Assembly: GCA_945928335.1 (NCBI GenBank) | Contig: CAMENK010000046.1 | Span: 1 to 5,711 of the forward strand | Reading direction: 5' to 3' | Length of the DNA: 5,711 nt | Source of the DNA: an uncultured Bacillota bacterium | GTDB taxonomy: Bacteria > Bacillota_I > Bacilli_A > RF39 > UBA660 | Shown: piece by piece, positions 1 to 5,711 of the stretch | Layout of the letters: every line of letters starts with the position of its first letter | Position numbering within the stretch: position 1 is the stretch's first letter | Notes under the pieces: generated by a model | What the model saw: the letters and a program-made list of their open reading frames with translations, nothing else | What the model was told of the DNA's origin: nothing | The model's database searches: none | Position numbers and translations under genes: made by a program

Positions 1-404
1 ATAAAGAACTAGATTTATGTGCTAGGCTAATGAGAGCAGAAGCTTTGGCAGAAGGAGATTTAGGAATGTTAATGGTTGGTAATGTTATTGTTAATCGTGC
101 GATTGCAGATTGTTTAGATTTTAAAGATGCGAGAACAATTTATGATGTTATATATCAAAAAAATCAATTTTCTGGTACTACTAGTTCTTTATTTTATTCA
201 AAAAGTACAACAAAAGAAAAAGAACTCGCAAAGAGAGTTCTTAGAGGTGAGTATTATCACCCAGCAACTAATGCTTTATGGTTTTATGCACCTAAGACAG
301 GTGAATCTTGTAAGAGTTCTTGGTATAGTCAATCATTATCTGGAAGATATAAAAGTCATTGTTTTTATGAACCGGATGAAGGTGTTTGTAAAGAGTTACA
401 TTAA
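1..404 (+). CDS. SleB-type cell wall hydrolase, 5'-truncated by window edge
   Basis: This is the C-terminal part of a peptidoglycan hydrolase of the SleB/Hydrolase_2 family (spore cortex-lytic and related wall enzymes, lytic transglycosylase-like), acting outside the membrane. The open frame runs from base 3 with no stop, and 133 residues are visible. The ATG at base 30 lies inside the conserved first helix, so it is not the true start; the N-terminus, and any signal peptide or LysM/peptidoglycan-binding domain, lies upstream. The family pattern is clear: CARLMRAEALAEG, with the Glu of RAEA (codon 39-41) as the likely catalytic acid; then GNVIVNRA, VIYQKNQFSG, a VLRGEYYHPA turn, NALWFYAP, and the closing GRYKSHCFYEP (usual form iG-x-H-x-Fy). 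Six cysteines are visible, which is many for this domain. It converges on the ABC operon, and the two stop codons overlap in TTAA at 401-404. SleB homologues also occur in non-spore-formers and phages, so a germination role is not implied. Confidence 0.85.
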   Translation, partial: KELDLCARLMRAEALAEGDLGMLMVGNVIVNRAIADCLDFKDARTIYDVIYQKNQFSGTTSSLFYSKSTTKEKELAKRVLRGEYYHPATNALWFYAPKTGESCKSSWYSQSLSGRYKSHCFYEPDEGVCKELH

Positions 405-418
405 GATACTCTTTTTTT
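390..418 (+). terminator. Rho-independent terminator of the SleB-type gene
   Basis: AAAGAGT (390-396) can pair with ACTCTTT (408-414) to form a 7-bp stem with an 11-nt loop, followed by a T-run that reaches base 418. The stop codon of the hydrolase gene lies in the loop, so the left arm is coding sequence (Lys-Glu-Leu near the C-terminus). The stem has only two G-C pairs, so it is modest, but the T-tract placement is right for the + strand. Read on the - strand the hairpin is followed by ACAAAC and lacks a good T-tract, so it looks one-directional. The T-run also encodes the Lys/Arg-rich tail of the permease on the - strand. Confidence 0.6.
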
Positions 419-1546
419 CTTTGTAACTAAGTTGTTAATAATTATAAATATTATTCCAAATATAATCATTACTAAATAATCTATTAAAATTGGTTTTAAT
501 GTTGATAAATTTAGTATTTCAGTAGTTTTAAGTAATTCATTAGAATTTATATACCAATAAGCAGGTAGAATTCTAGATATTTTTAAAACTTGTTCTGGTA
601 AAAACTCTACTGGTATAAAAGCTCCACATAGGAATGCCGATCCTAATGCAACTACATTAACAATTCCACTTATAGCTTCTTTACTATTAACTAAACTACT
701 TACTAATAAAGCTAATGTTAATGCAGTAAAGGTAAATATAAATGTGTTTAATAGATATATTAGTCCTCTTGTTGTTATCATTGATTCTTTAAATAGAATA
801 ATACTTAGTATCATATATAATATACATATCAATAAAGCAAATAATGAACTTGCAAATAATATAAGCTTGTTATGTTTTTTATAATTCATACTACTTATGA
901 TTGTTCTTTTTTTAACTATATCTTTATTAAAACTATATAATACTAAACAGATTATATACAATATAACCGCCATTATTGAGTAACTTGCAAAGTTAAAAAA
1001 TCTTGATATTTTAGTTATTTCATCTGTATTTAGTTTAGATGAAATTTCAACTATTGATTTTTTCTTTAAAGTTTTATTTATTGTATTTATTAATTCAGTT
1101 TCATTTTTTATTTCTTTATTATATATACTTTGAGTTTTTAAATATCTTGTTAATATCATTTCTGCTAAACTAGATTGATAGTCACCAGATGATTTAATTT
1201 CAATTTCAGGATTAAGACCTTTTAGTATATCATTCCTATAACCATTTGGTATATATATTATATAATTTGCATCTCTAAAAAATATTGCATCATTTCTAGC
1301 TTCTTCTGTATTTTTTATATCTATTATATTTGAATTATTTTTTATATAGTCAATTAAATTTTTAGTTAAACCTTTCTCTTCATCATTATTTACAATTATT
1401 ACATTTGGTTTACTATTAACAAAGTCAGTTTCATTTTCATTTGCAATTTGATTTATCCCACCAAAAGCTATTAACATAACTGTATATAAAATTATAGTAC
1501 CTTTATATTTTTTTACTATTTTCCAAAATGTTTTAAATACTGTCAT
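401..1546 (-). CDS. ABC-2 type exporter permease (second of pair, LnrN/YhgE-like)
   Basis: This 381-residue integral membrane protein has the ABC2_membrane_3 layout: TM1 about residues 17-34, a large extracytoplasmic domain about 35-183, then five TM segments near 184-206, 228-252, 259-285, 291-313 and 352-372, and a basic cytoplasmic end (KKKR). The extracytoplasmic domain opens with NVIIVNNDEE, the iaivNnD strand typical of this family and of YhgE/Pip proteins. FLCGAFIPVEFLP followed by LPAYWYINSNE before the last TM is the usual ABC-2 core. It should form half of the membrane pore, paired with the permease encoded just upstream and powered by the ATPase of the same operon. The start at 1546 is supported by GAGGAGG seven nt upstream; it overlaps the previous gene by 14 nt. 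This is the last gene of the operon; no good terminator follows on its strand. The substrate is unknown; lipid-like antimicrobials or peptides are the usual cargo of relatives. Confidence 0.85.
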   Translation of the reverse strand: MTVFKTFWKIVKKYKGTIILYTVMLIAFGGINQIANENETDFVNSKPNVIIVNNDEEKGLTKNLIDYIKNNSNIIDIKNTEEARNDAIFFRDANYIIYIPNGYRNDILKGLNPEIEIKSSGDYQSSLAEMILTRYLKTQSIYNKEIKNETELINTINKTLKKKSIVEISSKLNTDEITKISRFFNFASYSIMAVILYIICLVLYSFNKDIVKKRTIISSMNYKKHNKLILFASSLFALLICILYMILSIILFKESMITTRGLIYLLNTFIFTFTALTLALLVSSLVNSKEAISGIVNVVALGSAFLCGAFIPVEFLPEQVLKISRILPAYWYINSNELLKTTEILNLSTLKPILIDYLVMIIFGIIFIIINNLVTKKKRVS

Positions 1547-2705
1547 ATTTTTGCCTCCTCAATGTGATATATGAAATCACTATTAGTATTATAGAAAAAA
1601 TTAGGAGACTTAGTATATTTAAACTATATCTTTTAAGAGAATCATAATAATAAAGTGAATATAATGCATCAGTTATCATATTGGCTGGATTTATTTTATT
1701 TATTATAGGTATATTTTTATCTATTATATATTTCATAGTAATTCCCATCATTCCTGATAGAAAACATTCTAACATTGTTACTGATATTAAAATACCTATT
1801 TTAGCATTTTCATTTGTTTTGATTACCGTTGCTAAAAATAAACCCAAAGATAAGCCTGCAAGAGATCCGACTATTGCTGTTAAAAATACTAGTGGTAAGT
1901 TATTACCATAATCAACTTTTAATATTAAAGAAGTAAAAATCAATAAAATACTTATTCCTATTAACTCAAGAATATAACTTGCAAATAGGCTTCCAAGTAT
2001 TATTTTGTTTTTATTAGATGGAGAAATTGATATTCTTTTTCCAACGTTAGACATATTAGGTAATTTCATATTAACTATATACATTGAAAGCATAGCGCCA
2101 TAAAGACAAGCCATTGCTATTACCGTATAAAATTCTATCATAGTATAGCTTAAATTTTTATTTGAAATATTATTTAGTTTAATATTATTATCTAATACTT
2201 GTTTTTTTACATTTTCAGTTATAGTTTTATAATCTATTGAAAAATTATTATTTTCTCTTATTTCATTTTCAATTAAATTATTTATTATTTCTTTATTACT
2301 TTGTATTTCATCAACTATATATCTTAGAATAGTTTCATTTATTCCATTATTTTTAACTATTATATTTACTTCATTATTACTGAATAATAGATATCCTGTT
2401 ATTTCATTATTATCTAACATTTTTTTAGATTTGCTCAGATCTGTATATGTAATATTAAGCATATAATTTTCACTATCTTTATTACTTAATTCAGCAAATG
2501 TATTTTTGAATATTTCATCAGAATTATATTCTTCATTGTTTATTACAGCGATATTTATTATGTCTAATTTTTCTTTATTTTCAATATCCGAAAATGCTAA
2601 TTTAAAGAATATTGCTAGTATAATTGGAAAAGCAAATGTCCAAAATATTAAACCTTTATTTTTGAGTAAAACTTTTAGTGAATATTTTAAATTATGATAA
2701 AGCAT
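1533..2705 (-). CDS. ABC-2 type exporter permease (first of pair, LnrM-like)
   Basis: This 390-residue membrane protein has the same fold as its downstream partner but little obvious sequence identity to it. TM1 is about 18-38, an extracytoplasmic domain about 39-186 opens with NIAVINNEEY, and five TM segments lie near 187-211, 233-260, 269-294, 302-325 and 360-381. The cytoplasmic loop between TM2 and TM3 (KRISISPSNKNKIILG) resembles the R-x-s-P-x-s-r-x-x-i-l segment that contacts the ATPase in this family, and NPANMITDALYSLYYYD near residue 339 matches the conserved NP-x-x-x-x-x-d-a-l stretch of ABC-2 exporters. The ATG overlaps the stop of the ATPase gene by one base (TAATG), and the Shine-Dalgarno is weak, so translation is probably coupled to the ATPase. 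ATPase plus two different permeases of about 380-390 residues matches the LnrLMN arrangement. It probably forms a heterodimeric pore with the next gene product. Confidence 0.87.
   Translation of the reverse strand: MLYHNLKYSLKVLLKNKGLIFWTFAFPIILAIFFKLAFSDIENKEKLDIINIAVINNEEYNSDEIFKNTFAELSNKDSENYMLNITYTDLSKSKKMLDNNEITGYLLFSNNEVNIIVKNNGINETILRYIVDEIQSNKEIINNLIENEIRENNNFSIDYKTITENVKKQVLDNNIKLNNISNKNLSYTMIEFYTVIAMACLYGAMLSMYIVNMKLPNMSNVGKRISISPSNKNKIILGSLFASYILELIGISILLIFTSLILKVDYGNNLPLVFLTAIVGSLAGLSLGLFLATVIKTNENAKIGILISVTMLECFLSGMMGITMKYIIDKNIPIINKINPANMITDALYSLYYYDSLKRYSLNILSLLIFSIILIVISYITLRRQKYDSI
1554..1560 (-). promoter_or_regulatory. Shine-Dalgarno inside the upstream permease gene
   Basis: GAGGAGG, seven nt before the ATG at 1546, is an almost ideal ribosome binding site. 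It lies within the last codons of the upstream permease gene, where AGG AGG encodes its terminal Arg-Arg pair. It fixes the start of the second permease and explains the 14-nt overlap. Confidence 0.85.
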
Positions 2706-3643
2706 TAGTCTCTTAATTCCTTTCCAGTTAATTCTAAGAATACATCATTTAATGTTGGTCTTTCTGAAAATATTTTATTGTATTTTACTTTTTTAGATTT
2801 TAAGTAGTCAATTAATTCACCTAAATTATTTTTACCTTTTTTGTAAGTTATTAACAATATATTTCTTTCATAAGATATTTTATCAACATTTTTAAATTCT
2901 TTTATTTCTTCTATTATTTCTTCTTTTAAGTCATTTATTTCAACTGTTATTTTTTCTTCTATACTTGCATATTCTTTTAGTTCATCTAGTGTTCCTTTTG
3001 CTAGGATTTTTCCTTTATCTAATATTATTATTTCATCACATAGTATTTCTACTTCTTCCATATAATGAGTTGTATAGACTATTGTAGTACCTTGATTTCT
3101 TAATGTTTTTATGTTATCAAGGATGTTATTTCTGCTTTGTGGATCAACTGCAACTGTAGGCTCATCTAAAAATATTAGTTTTGGTTTATGTGCAATTCCA
3201 CATGCAATATTTAATCTTCTTAAGAGACCTCCTGACAATTGTTTAGGATAGAATTTTTTGAATTCATTTAAACCTACTAAGTTTATTGCATCATTTATAT
3301 ATTCTTTTCTTTTCTTTTTATCTTTTATATAAAGTCCACAGAAATAATCAATATTATCATAAACTGTTAATTCTTCAAATACTGCAACATCTTGAAATAT
3401 TACACCTATTTTAGATTTAATGTCATAAGAATCTGGTTTCATTTCTTTTCCAAATATTTTTATAGTACCTTTTTGATAGTTTAGAAGCGAAAGTATACAA
3501 TTGATTGTTGTTGTTTTTCCACTTCCATTAGGGCCCAGTAATCCTAAAATTTCACCTTCTTTTACATTAAAGGATAGATTATCAACGGCTGTTAAGGTTT
3601 TATATTGTTTTGTTAAATTTTTTACTTCTATTATGTTGTTCAT
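2705..3643 (-). CDS. ABC exporter ATP-binding protein (DrrA/CcmA class, LnrL-like)
   Basis: This 312-residue cytoplasmic ATPase drives the two permeases encoded downstream. All nucleotide-binding motifs are present: Walker A GPNGSGKTT (37-45), Q-loop Gln84 (VIFQD), signature LSGG (136-139), Walker B LIFLDE (156-161) with catalytic Glu161, D-loop VAVDPQSR (164-171) and switch His193 (TTHYMEE). After the ATPase core come about 80 residues of regulatory tail ending PTLNDVFLELTGKELRD, the characteristic C-terminus of DrrA/NatA-type exporter ATPases. Length and the VDPQSRN D-loop fit the LnrL/YfiL branch, which confers linearmycin resistance in Bacillus, but this is family-level recall, not a search. 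The start at 3643 has AAAGGA five nt upstream; the gap to the preceding gene is 19 nt. The TAATG junction links it to the first permease. Active-site residues look intact, so it should be a working enzyme. Confidence 0.95.
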   Translation of the reverse strand: MNNIIEVKNLTKQYKTLTAVDNLSFNVKEGEILGLLGPNGSGKTTTINCILSLLNYQKGTIKIFGKEMKPDSYDIKSKIGVIFQDVAVFEELTVYDNIDYFCGLYIKDKKKRKEYINDAINLVGLNEFKKFYPKQLSGGLLRRLNIACGIAHKPKLIFLDEPTVAVDPQSRNNILDNIKTLRNQGTTIVYTTHYMEEVEILCDEIIILDKGKILAKGTLDELKEYASIEEKITVEINDLKEEIIEEIKEFKNVDKISYERNILLITYKKGKNNLGELIDYLKSKKVKYNKIFSERPTLNDVFLELTGKELRD

Positions 3644-3662
3644 TTTTTTCCTTTCTTCTATT

Positions 3663-4481
3663 TTAAATATTGTTTATGAAATTTATTGATATTTTTCCAA
3701 TTCCACCATCTATCTTTATTAAATTATTTCCATTTCCAAATATTGTTTCATTTGATATAGGATTATTGTCTATATTAATTTCACCTACTCCTTTGTCAAC
3801 TTTTATTTTGTAATTTTCTTTATCTCCTAATAAATTTATATTTAGTTCTCCAATACCAGCATCTATATCACTTGTGCCTTTTAATTCAGCAGATATTTCA
3901 GTTTTACCAACTCCCATATTAAAATCTAAGTTGTTTATTATCCCTGAATTAATTTTAGTAAATCCTGCTCCAGTGTCAATATTTGTTTTTTCAGAATTTA
4001 CATATTCTATTTCTGTTTCACCAGCACCAAGTTCTAAATCTAATTCTTTTGTTTTTATACTTTCGATATAAACTTTTCCAGCTCCTGTTTCTATATCTAC
4101 ATTATCAAACTCATAATTAGAAGGTATGTAAATCACTAATGATGAAGATTTAGAATTAAACCATTTATCATTTTCTTTTATTTTTATTTTGTTATTTAAT
4201 TTATTACATTCTATTTCTTTATTATTTGTTTCTATTAAAAATTTATCTCCTTCTTTTATTTCTAGTTCACTATAGTTTATATCTATTTCTAGGGATCTTA
4301 AATTATTATAGTCACCACAATTTAGAGTCGTTAGTTCTTCATTTGTTTTTTCCTTATTACTAAGTCCAATGATATTAGCTACTCCATATATACCTCCTAG
4401 AATCGCTGATACAATTGTGAATATTAAAAATATGGCAAAGGCTATGGCTGTATATTTTATTATTTTTTGAGCTGATGTCAT
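3663..4481 (-). CDS. LiaG-like DUF4097 (toastrack-type) membrane-anchored repeat protein
   Basis: This 272-residue protein has a short cytoplasmic N-terminus, one TM segment (about 11-35) and a long hydrophilic, beta-rich C-terminal part, presumably outside the cell. That part has seven G-[A/V/I]-G motifs at residues 133, 152, 171, 190, 209, 231 and 260; the first five are exactly 19 residues apart. Each is followed by alternating hydrophobic residues (for example GAGKVYIES, GVGKTEISA, GVGEINIDN), as expected for a right-handed beta-solenoid. This is the signature of the DUF4097 family, which includes LiaG and belongs to the toastrack group found in envelope-stress (Lia/PSP) systems. It is encoded directly after a LiaF-like gene with a 4-nt ATGA overlap, and before an ABC exporter. 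Likely role: sensing or binding a ligand or wall/membrane damage at the outer face, or assisting the exporter. It has no catalytic motif. Function beyond the family is inference. Confidence 0.82.
   Translation of the reverse strand: MTSAQKIIKYTAIAFAIFLIFTIVSAILGGIYGVANIIGLSNKEKTNEELTTLNCGDYNNLRSLEIDINYSELEIKEGDKFLIETNNKEIECNKLNNKIKIKENDKWFNSKSSSLVIYIPSNYEFDNVDIETGAGKVYIESIKTKELDLELGAGETEIEYVNSEKTNIDTGAGFTKINSGIINNLDFNMGVGKTEISAELKGTSDIDAGIGELNINLLGDKENYKIKVDKGVGEINIDNNPISNETIFGNGNNLIKIDGGIGKISINFINNI
3696..4085 (-). repeat. G-x-G solenoid repeat region, 57-nt period in its first part
   Basis: This coding stretch carries seven G-[AVI]-G turns of the DUF4097-like protein. The first five start 19 codons (57 nt) apart, then spacing widens to 22 and 29 codons. 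The repeats are conserved at protein level more than at DNA level, so they are an old structural repeat, not a recent tandem duplication. Confidence 0.75.
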
Positions 4482-5161
4482 TTAATTTCAACGCCTCCAA
4501 AGATGCATGTTGCATTTATGTAAATTACAGGACTTGATTCATTAGTGTTATTCTTTCTCTTTTTTTCATCTACTCCTCCGAATATTGAGTTTGATTTAAC
4601 CTTAACTCTTACATTTTCTGGAACATAAATGTCAATACCACCAAACACACAACTACAATTTATTACTACATCTTTTTCTATAATTGCATTTCTTAAGTCA
4701 AGTTCAATTCCACCAAATACAGCATCTAAATTAGTTCCTGTAAATTTTTCTTTATCAAGTTTTATATTTTGGCTTGAAAATGTAGAACAATATCCTTTGT
4801 CTAATCTTTTTTCATTTAGTTTTTTTATTTCTGAATTTATTTTACTATTAAATATATCTTTAAATATAATTGATAAGCCTATTATAATAAGTATTGTTGG
4901 TAAAGCAAGTTTCCAAATTATACTAAAATCTAGTATATCTTGACAGCATAGTAATAATACTGTTCCTATTAAAATTCCTATAATATTACCTGTTTTATTA
5001 GATTCTTTAAATAAATCAATAAAGCATGGAATTATTATTATAAGTGTCCACCATCCTTTAAAAAATATATTTATGTTAGTTATTCCTAAAGCATTTGTTC
5101 CTATAATAGTACCTATTATTATTAAAATTATCCCCCATAGTATGTTTTTTATATTTCTCAT
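4478..5161 (-). CDS. LiaF-like four-TM protein with C-terminal FGG repeats
   Basis: This 227-residue protein has four hydrophobic segments (about 7-26, 36-51, 58-74 and 85-104), then a charged linker and a beta-rich C-terminal domain. The N-terminal half resembles the LiaI/LiaF-type TM region (NILWGIILIIIG is typical), and the C-terminal half resembles the LiaF C-terminal domain. Four FGG turns, FGG(I/V)-(D/E), sit at residues 149, 173, 194 and 221, the last almost at the C-terminus. LiaF is a membrane repressor of the LiaRS envelope-stress two-component system; no LiaRS genes are seen here, so its partner may be the DUF4097 protein, the exporter or a distant kinase. Three cysteines (Cys169, Cys171, Cys219) immediately precede or flank FGG turns. 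The start at 5161 has AAGGAG ten nt upstream in the 19-nt gap after the TetR gene. The topology of the C-terminal domain (inside or outside) is not settled by the sequence. Confidence 0.82.
   Translation of the reverse strand: MRNIKNILWGIILIIIGTIIGTNALGITNINIFFKGWWTLIIIIPCFIDLFKESNKTGNIIGILIGTVLLLCCQDILDFSIIWKLALPTILIIIGLSIIFKDIFNSKINSEIKKLNEKRLDKGYCSTFSSQNIKLDKEKFTGTNLDAVFGGIELDLRNAIIEKDVVINCSCVFGGIDIYVPENVRVKVKSNSIFGGVDEKKRKNNTNESSPVIYINATCIFGGVEIK
4494..4498 (-). promoter_or_regulatory. Shine-Dalgarno embedded in the last FGG repeat
   Basis: GGAGG lies 12 nt before the ATG at 4481, inside the codons for the final Phe-Gly-Gly-Val of the LiaF-like protein. Spacing is longer than usual, so initiation of the DUF4097 gene probably relies partly on coupling through the ATGA stop/start overlap (4478-4481). 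Confidence 0.55.
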
Positions 5162-5171
5162 TTTTATTTAT

Positions 5172-5177
5172 CTCCTT
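5172..5177 (-). promoter_or_regulatory. Shine-Dalgarno of the LiaF-like gene
   Basis: AAGGAG sits ten nt before the ATG at 5161, in the 19-nt gap after the TetR stop codon. The gap is too short to hold a promoter, so this gene should be co-transcribed with the regulator. Confidence 0.75.
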
Positions 5178-5180
5178 CTT

Positions 5181-5711
5181 TTATTTATTTTTTTCTTCAA
5201 ATAGCATTAGTGCTTGGAATTCTTGCGTTAAAAGTTCGTTGATTTCTTTTTCACTTAGTTTTACTGCTTCACTAGCTACTAGTGTTGCTATTCCATGTGT
5301 AAATATCCACATTTTTGTGTGAAATAATTTAATGTCTTTATCATTTATTTTAGTATTTTGTTTTATTAGTTTTACTAATTTTAAATAATCTTCATTTTCT
5401 TCAGATGTAAGATTATCAAGTTTTAGATTATTACTCATAAATAAGACTTGAAATAGTTTTTTTTCTTTTTTAGCGAACTTTATATAGTTTATACCTACTT
5501 GTTTGTATGGTGGAATTTCTTCTTCCACATTATCTAGTAAAAAATCATAAAAATATTTTTCTATTTTTGTGTATAATGCTTGATTCAGTTCATTTACATT
5601 TTTAAATTGATAATATATTGGTCTTATAGAAGAATTCATTCGTTTTGCAAGTTCTCTGTTACTAATATTTTCTATTCCCTGTTCTTTTGCTATTTCAAAT
5701 GCTGTTTCTAA
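5181..5711 (-). CDS. TetR/AcrR-family transcriptional regulator, N-terminus outside window
   Basis: This is a one-component DNA-binding regulator. The frame stays open to the window edge, giving 176 visible residues; the ATG at 5639 falls inside the helix-turn-helix and is not the start. Upstream of it the frame reads ETAFEIAKEQGIENISNREL, then AKRMNSSIRPIYYQFKNVNEL: this is the TetR N-domain (A-x-x-l-x-x-x-x-G, then the t-x-r-x-i-a-x-x and lY-x-x-F core). Probably only about 10-15 residues are missing. The usual Lys after F-x-x is replaced (FKNVNEL). The ligand domain contains W-x-x-x-H-G (visible residues 135-140, MWIFTHGIATL), as in the WHG-type TetR C-terminal domain. It is first in the visible operon, 19 nt before the LiaF-like gene, so autorepression and ligand-triggered derepression of the exporter is the natural model, but its operator lies outside the window. 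The ligand is unknown. Confidence 0.88.
   Translation of the reverse strand, partial: LETAFEIAKEQGIENISNRELAKRMNSSIRPIYYQFKNVNELNQALYTKIEKYFYDFLLDNVEEEIPPYKQVGINYIKFAKKEKKLFQVLFMSNNLKLDNLTSEENEDYLKLVKLIKQNTKINDKDIKLFHTKMWIFTHGIATLVASEAVKLSEKEINELLTQEFQALMLFEEKNK

Noticed and set aside
30..404. Hydrolase gene starting at the ATG at 30
   Set aside because: Family-conserved residues continue upstream in the same frame, and no Shine-Dalgarno precedes the ATG; the gene starts outside the window.
127..426. A 99-codon + strand open frame overlapping the hydrolase gene
   Set aside because: Out of frame with the clearly conserved SleB-type protein, low-complexity translation and no ribosome binding site; a shadow frame.
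1681..1911. A 76-codon + strand hydrophobic open frame
   Set aside because: Antisense to the TM segments of the first permease; hydrophobicity reflects AT-rich complement codons.
4528..4579. GGAGGAG followed three nt later by an ATG (4569-4567, - strand), opening a 14-codon frame inside the LiaF-like gene
   Set aside because: The Shine-Dalgarno match comes from FGGV codons, spacing is short and the tiny product (MKKRERITLMNQVL) resembles nothing known; it is likely chance.
4629..4943. A 104-codon + strand open frame with repeated SIPPNT
   Set aside because: It is antisense to the LiaF-like gene; the apparent repeat is just the complement of the FGG repeat codons.
5181..5639. TetR gene starting at the ATG at 5639
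   Set aside because: The frame remains open to 5711 and encodes the missing helices of the TetR DNA-binding domain, so this ATG is internal.
1..5711. CRISPR arrays, tRNA/rRNA genes, insertion sequences, att sites
   Set aside because: The window is almost wholly filled by recognisable coding genes with gaps under 20 nt; no such structure was seen.

Overview
The window is strongly AT-rich and has Firmicutes-like translation signals (AAGGAG/GGAGG Shine-Dalgarno sequences, tightly packed overlapping genes). Tryptophan is encoded by TGG in every gene I checked, and TGA appears as a stop, so this is the standard bacterial code and not a mycoplasma-type code. A low-GC member of the Bacillota (Bacilli/Erysipelotrichia- or Clostridia-like) is the best guess; the species cannot be told from the sequence.

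Layout. Bases 1-404 (+ strand) hold the 3' part of a SleB-type cell-wall hydrolase gene that begins before the window. It ends in a hairpin/T-tract terminator. The rest of the window (401-5711, - strand) is one compact gene cluster, read right to left: a TetR-family regulator (5' end outside the window), a LiaF-like four-TM protein with FGG repeats, a single-TM protein of the DUF4097/LiaG type with regularly spaced G-x-G repeats, an ABC ATPase of the DrrA/LnrL type, and two consecutive ABC-2 permeases. Gaps are 19 nt, -4 nt, 19 nt, -1 nt and -14 nt, so this is very probably a single operon with translational coupling. No intergenic stretch exceeds 20 bases.

How the genes may work together (inference). 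ATPase plus two ABC2_membrane_3-type permeases is the layout of linearmycin/bacitracin-type exporters such as Bacillus LnrLMN. The two preceding genes belong to the LiaF/LiaG families, whose extracytoplasmic 'toastrack'-like beta-repeat domains are linked to cell-envelope stress sensing. Here they sit with a TetR regulator and an exporter instead of with a LiaRS or LnrJK two-component system. The cluster is therefore a candidate envelope-stress or membrane-antimicrobial response module in which the toastrack proteins may sense, gate or assist the exporter. The substrate, and what TetR binds, cannot be read from the DNA. The promoter and operator of the operon lie outside the window.
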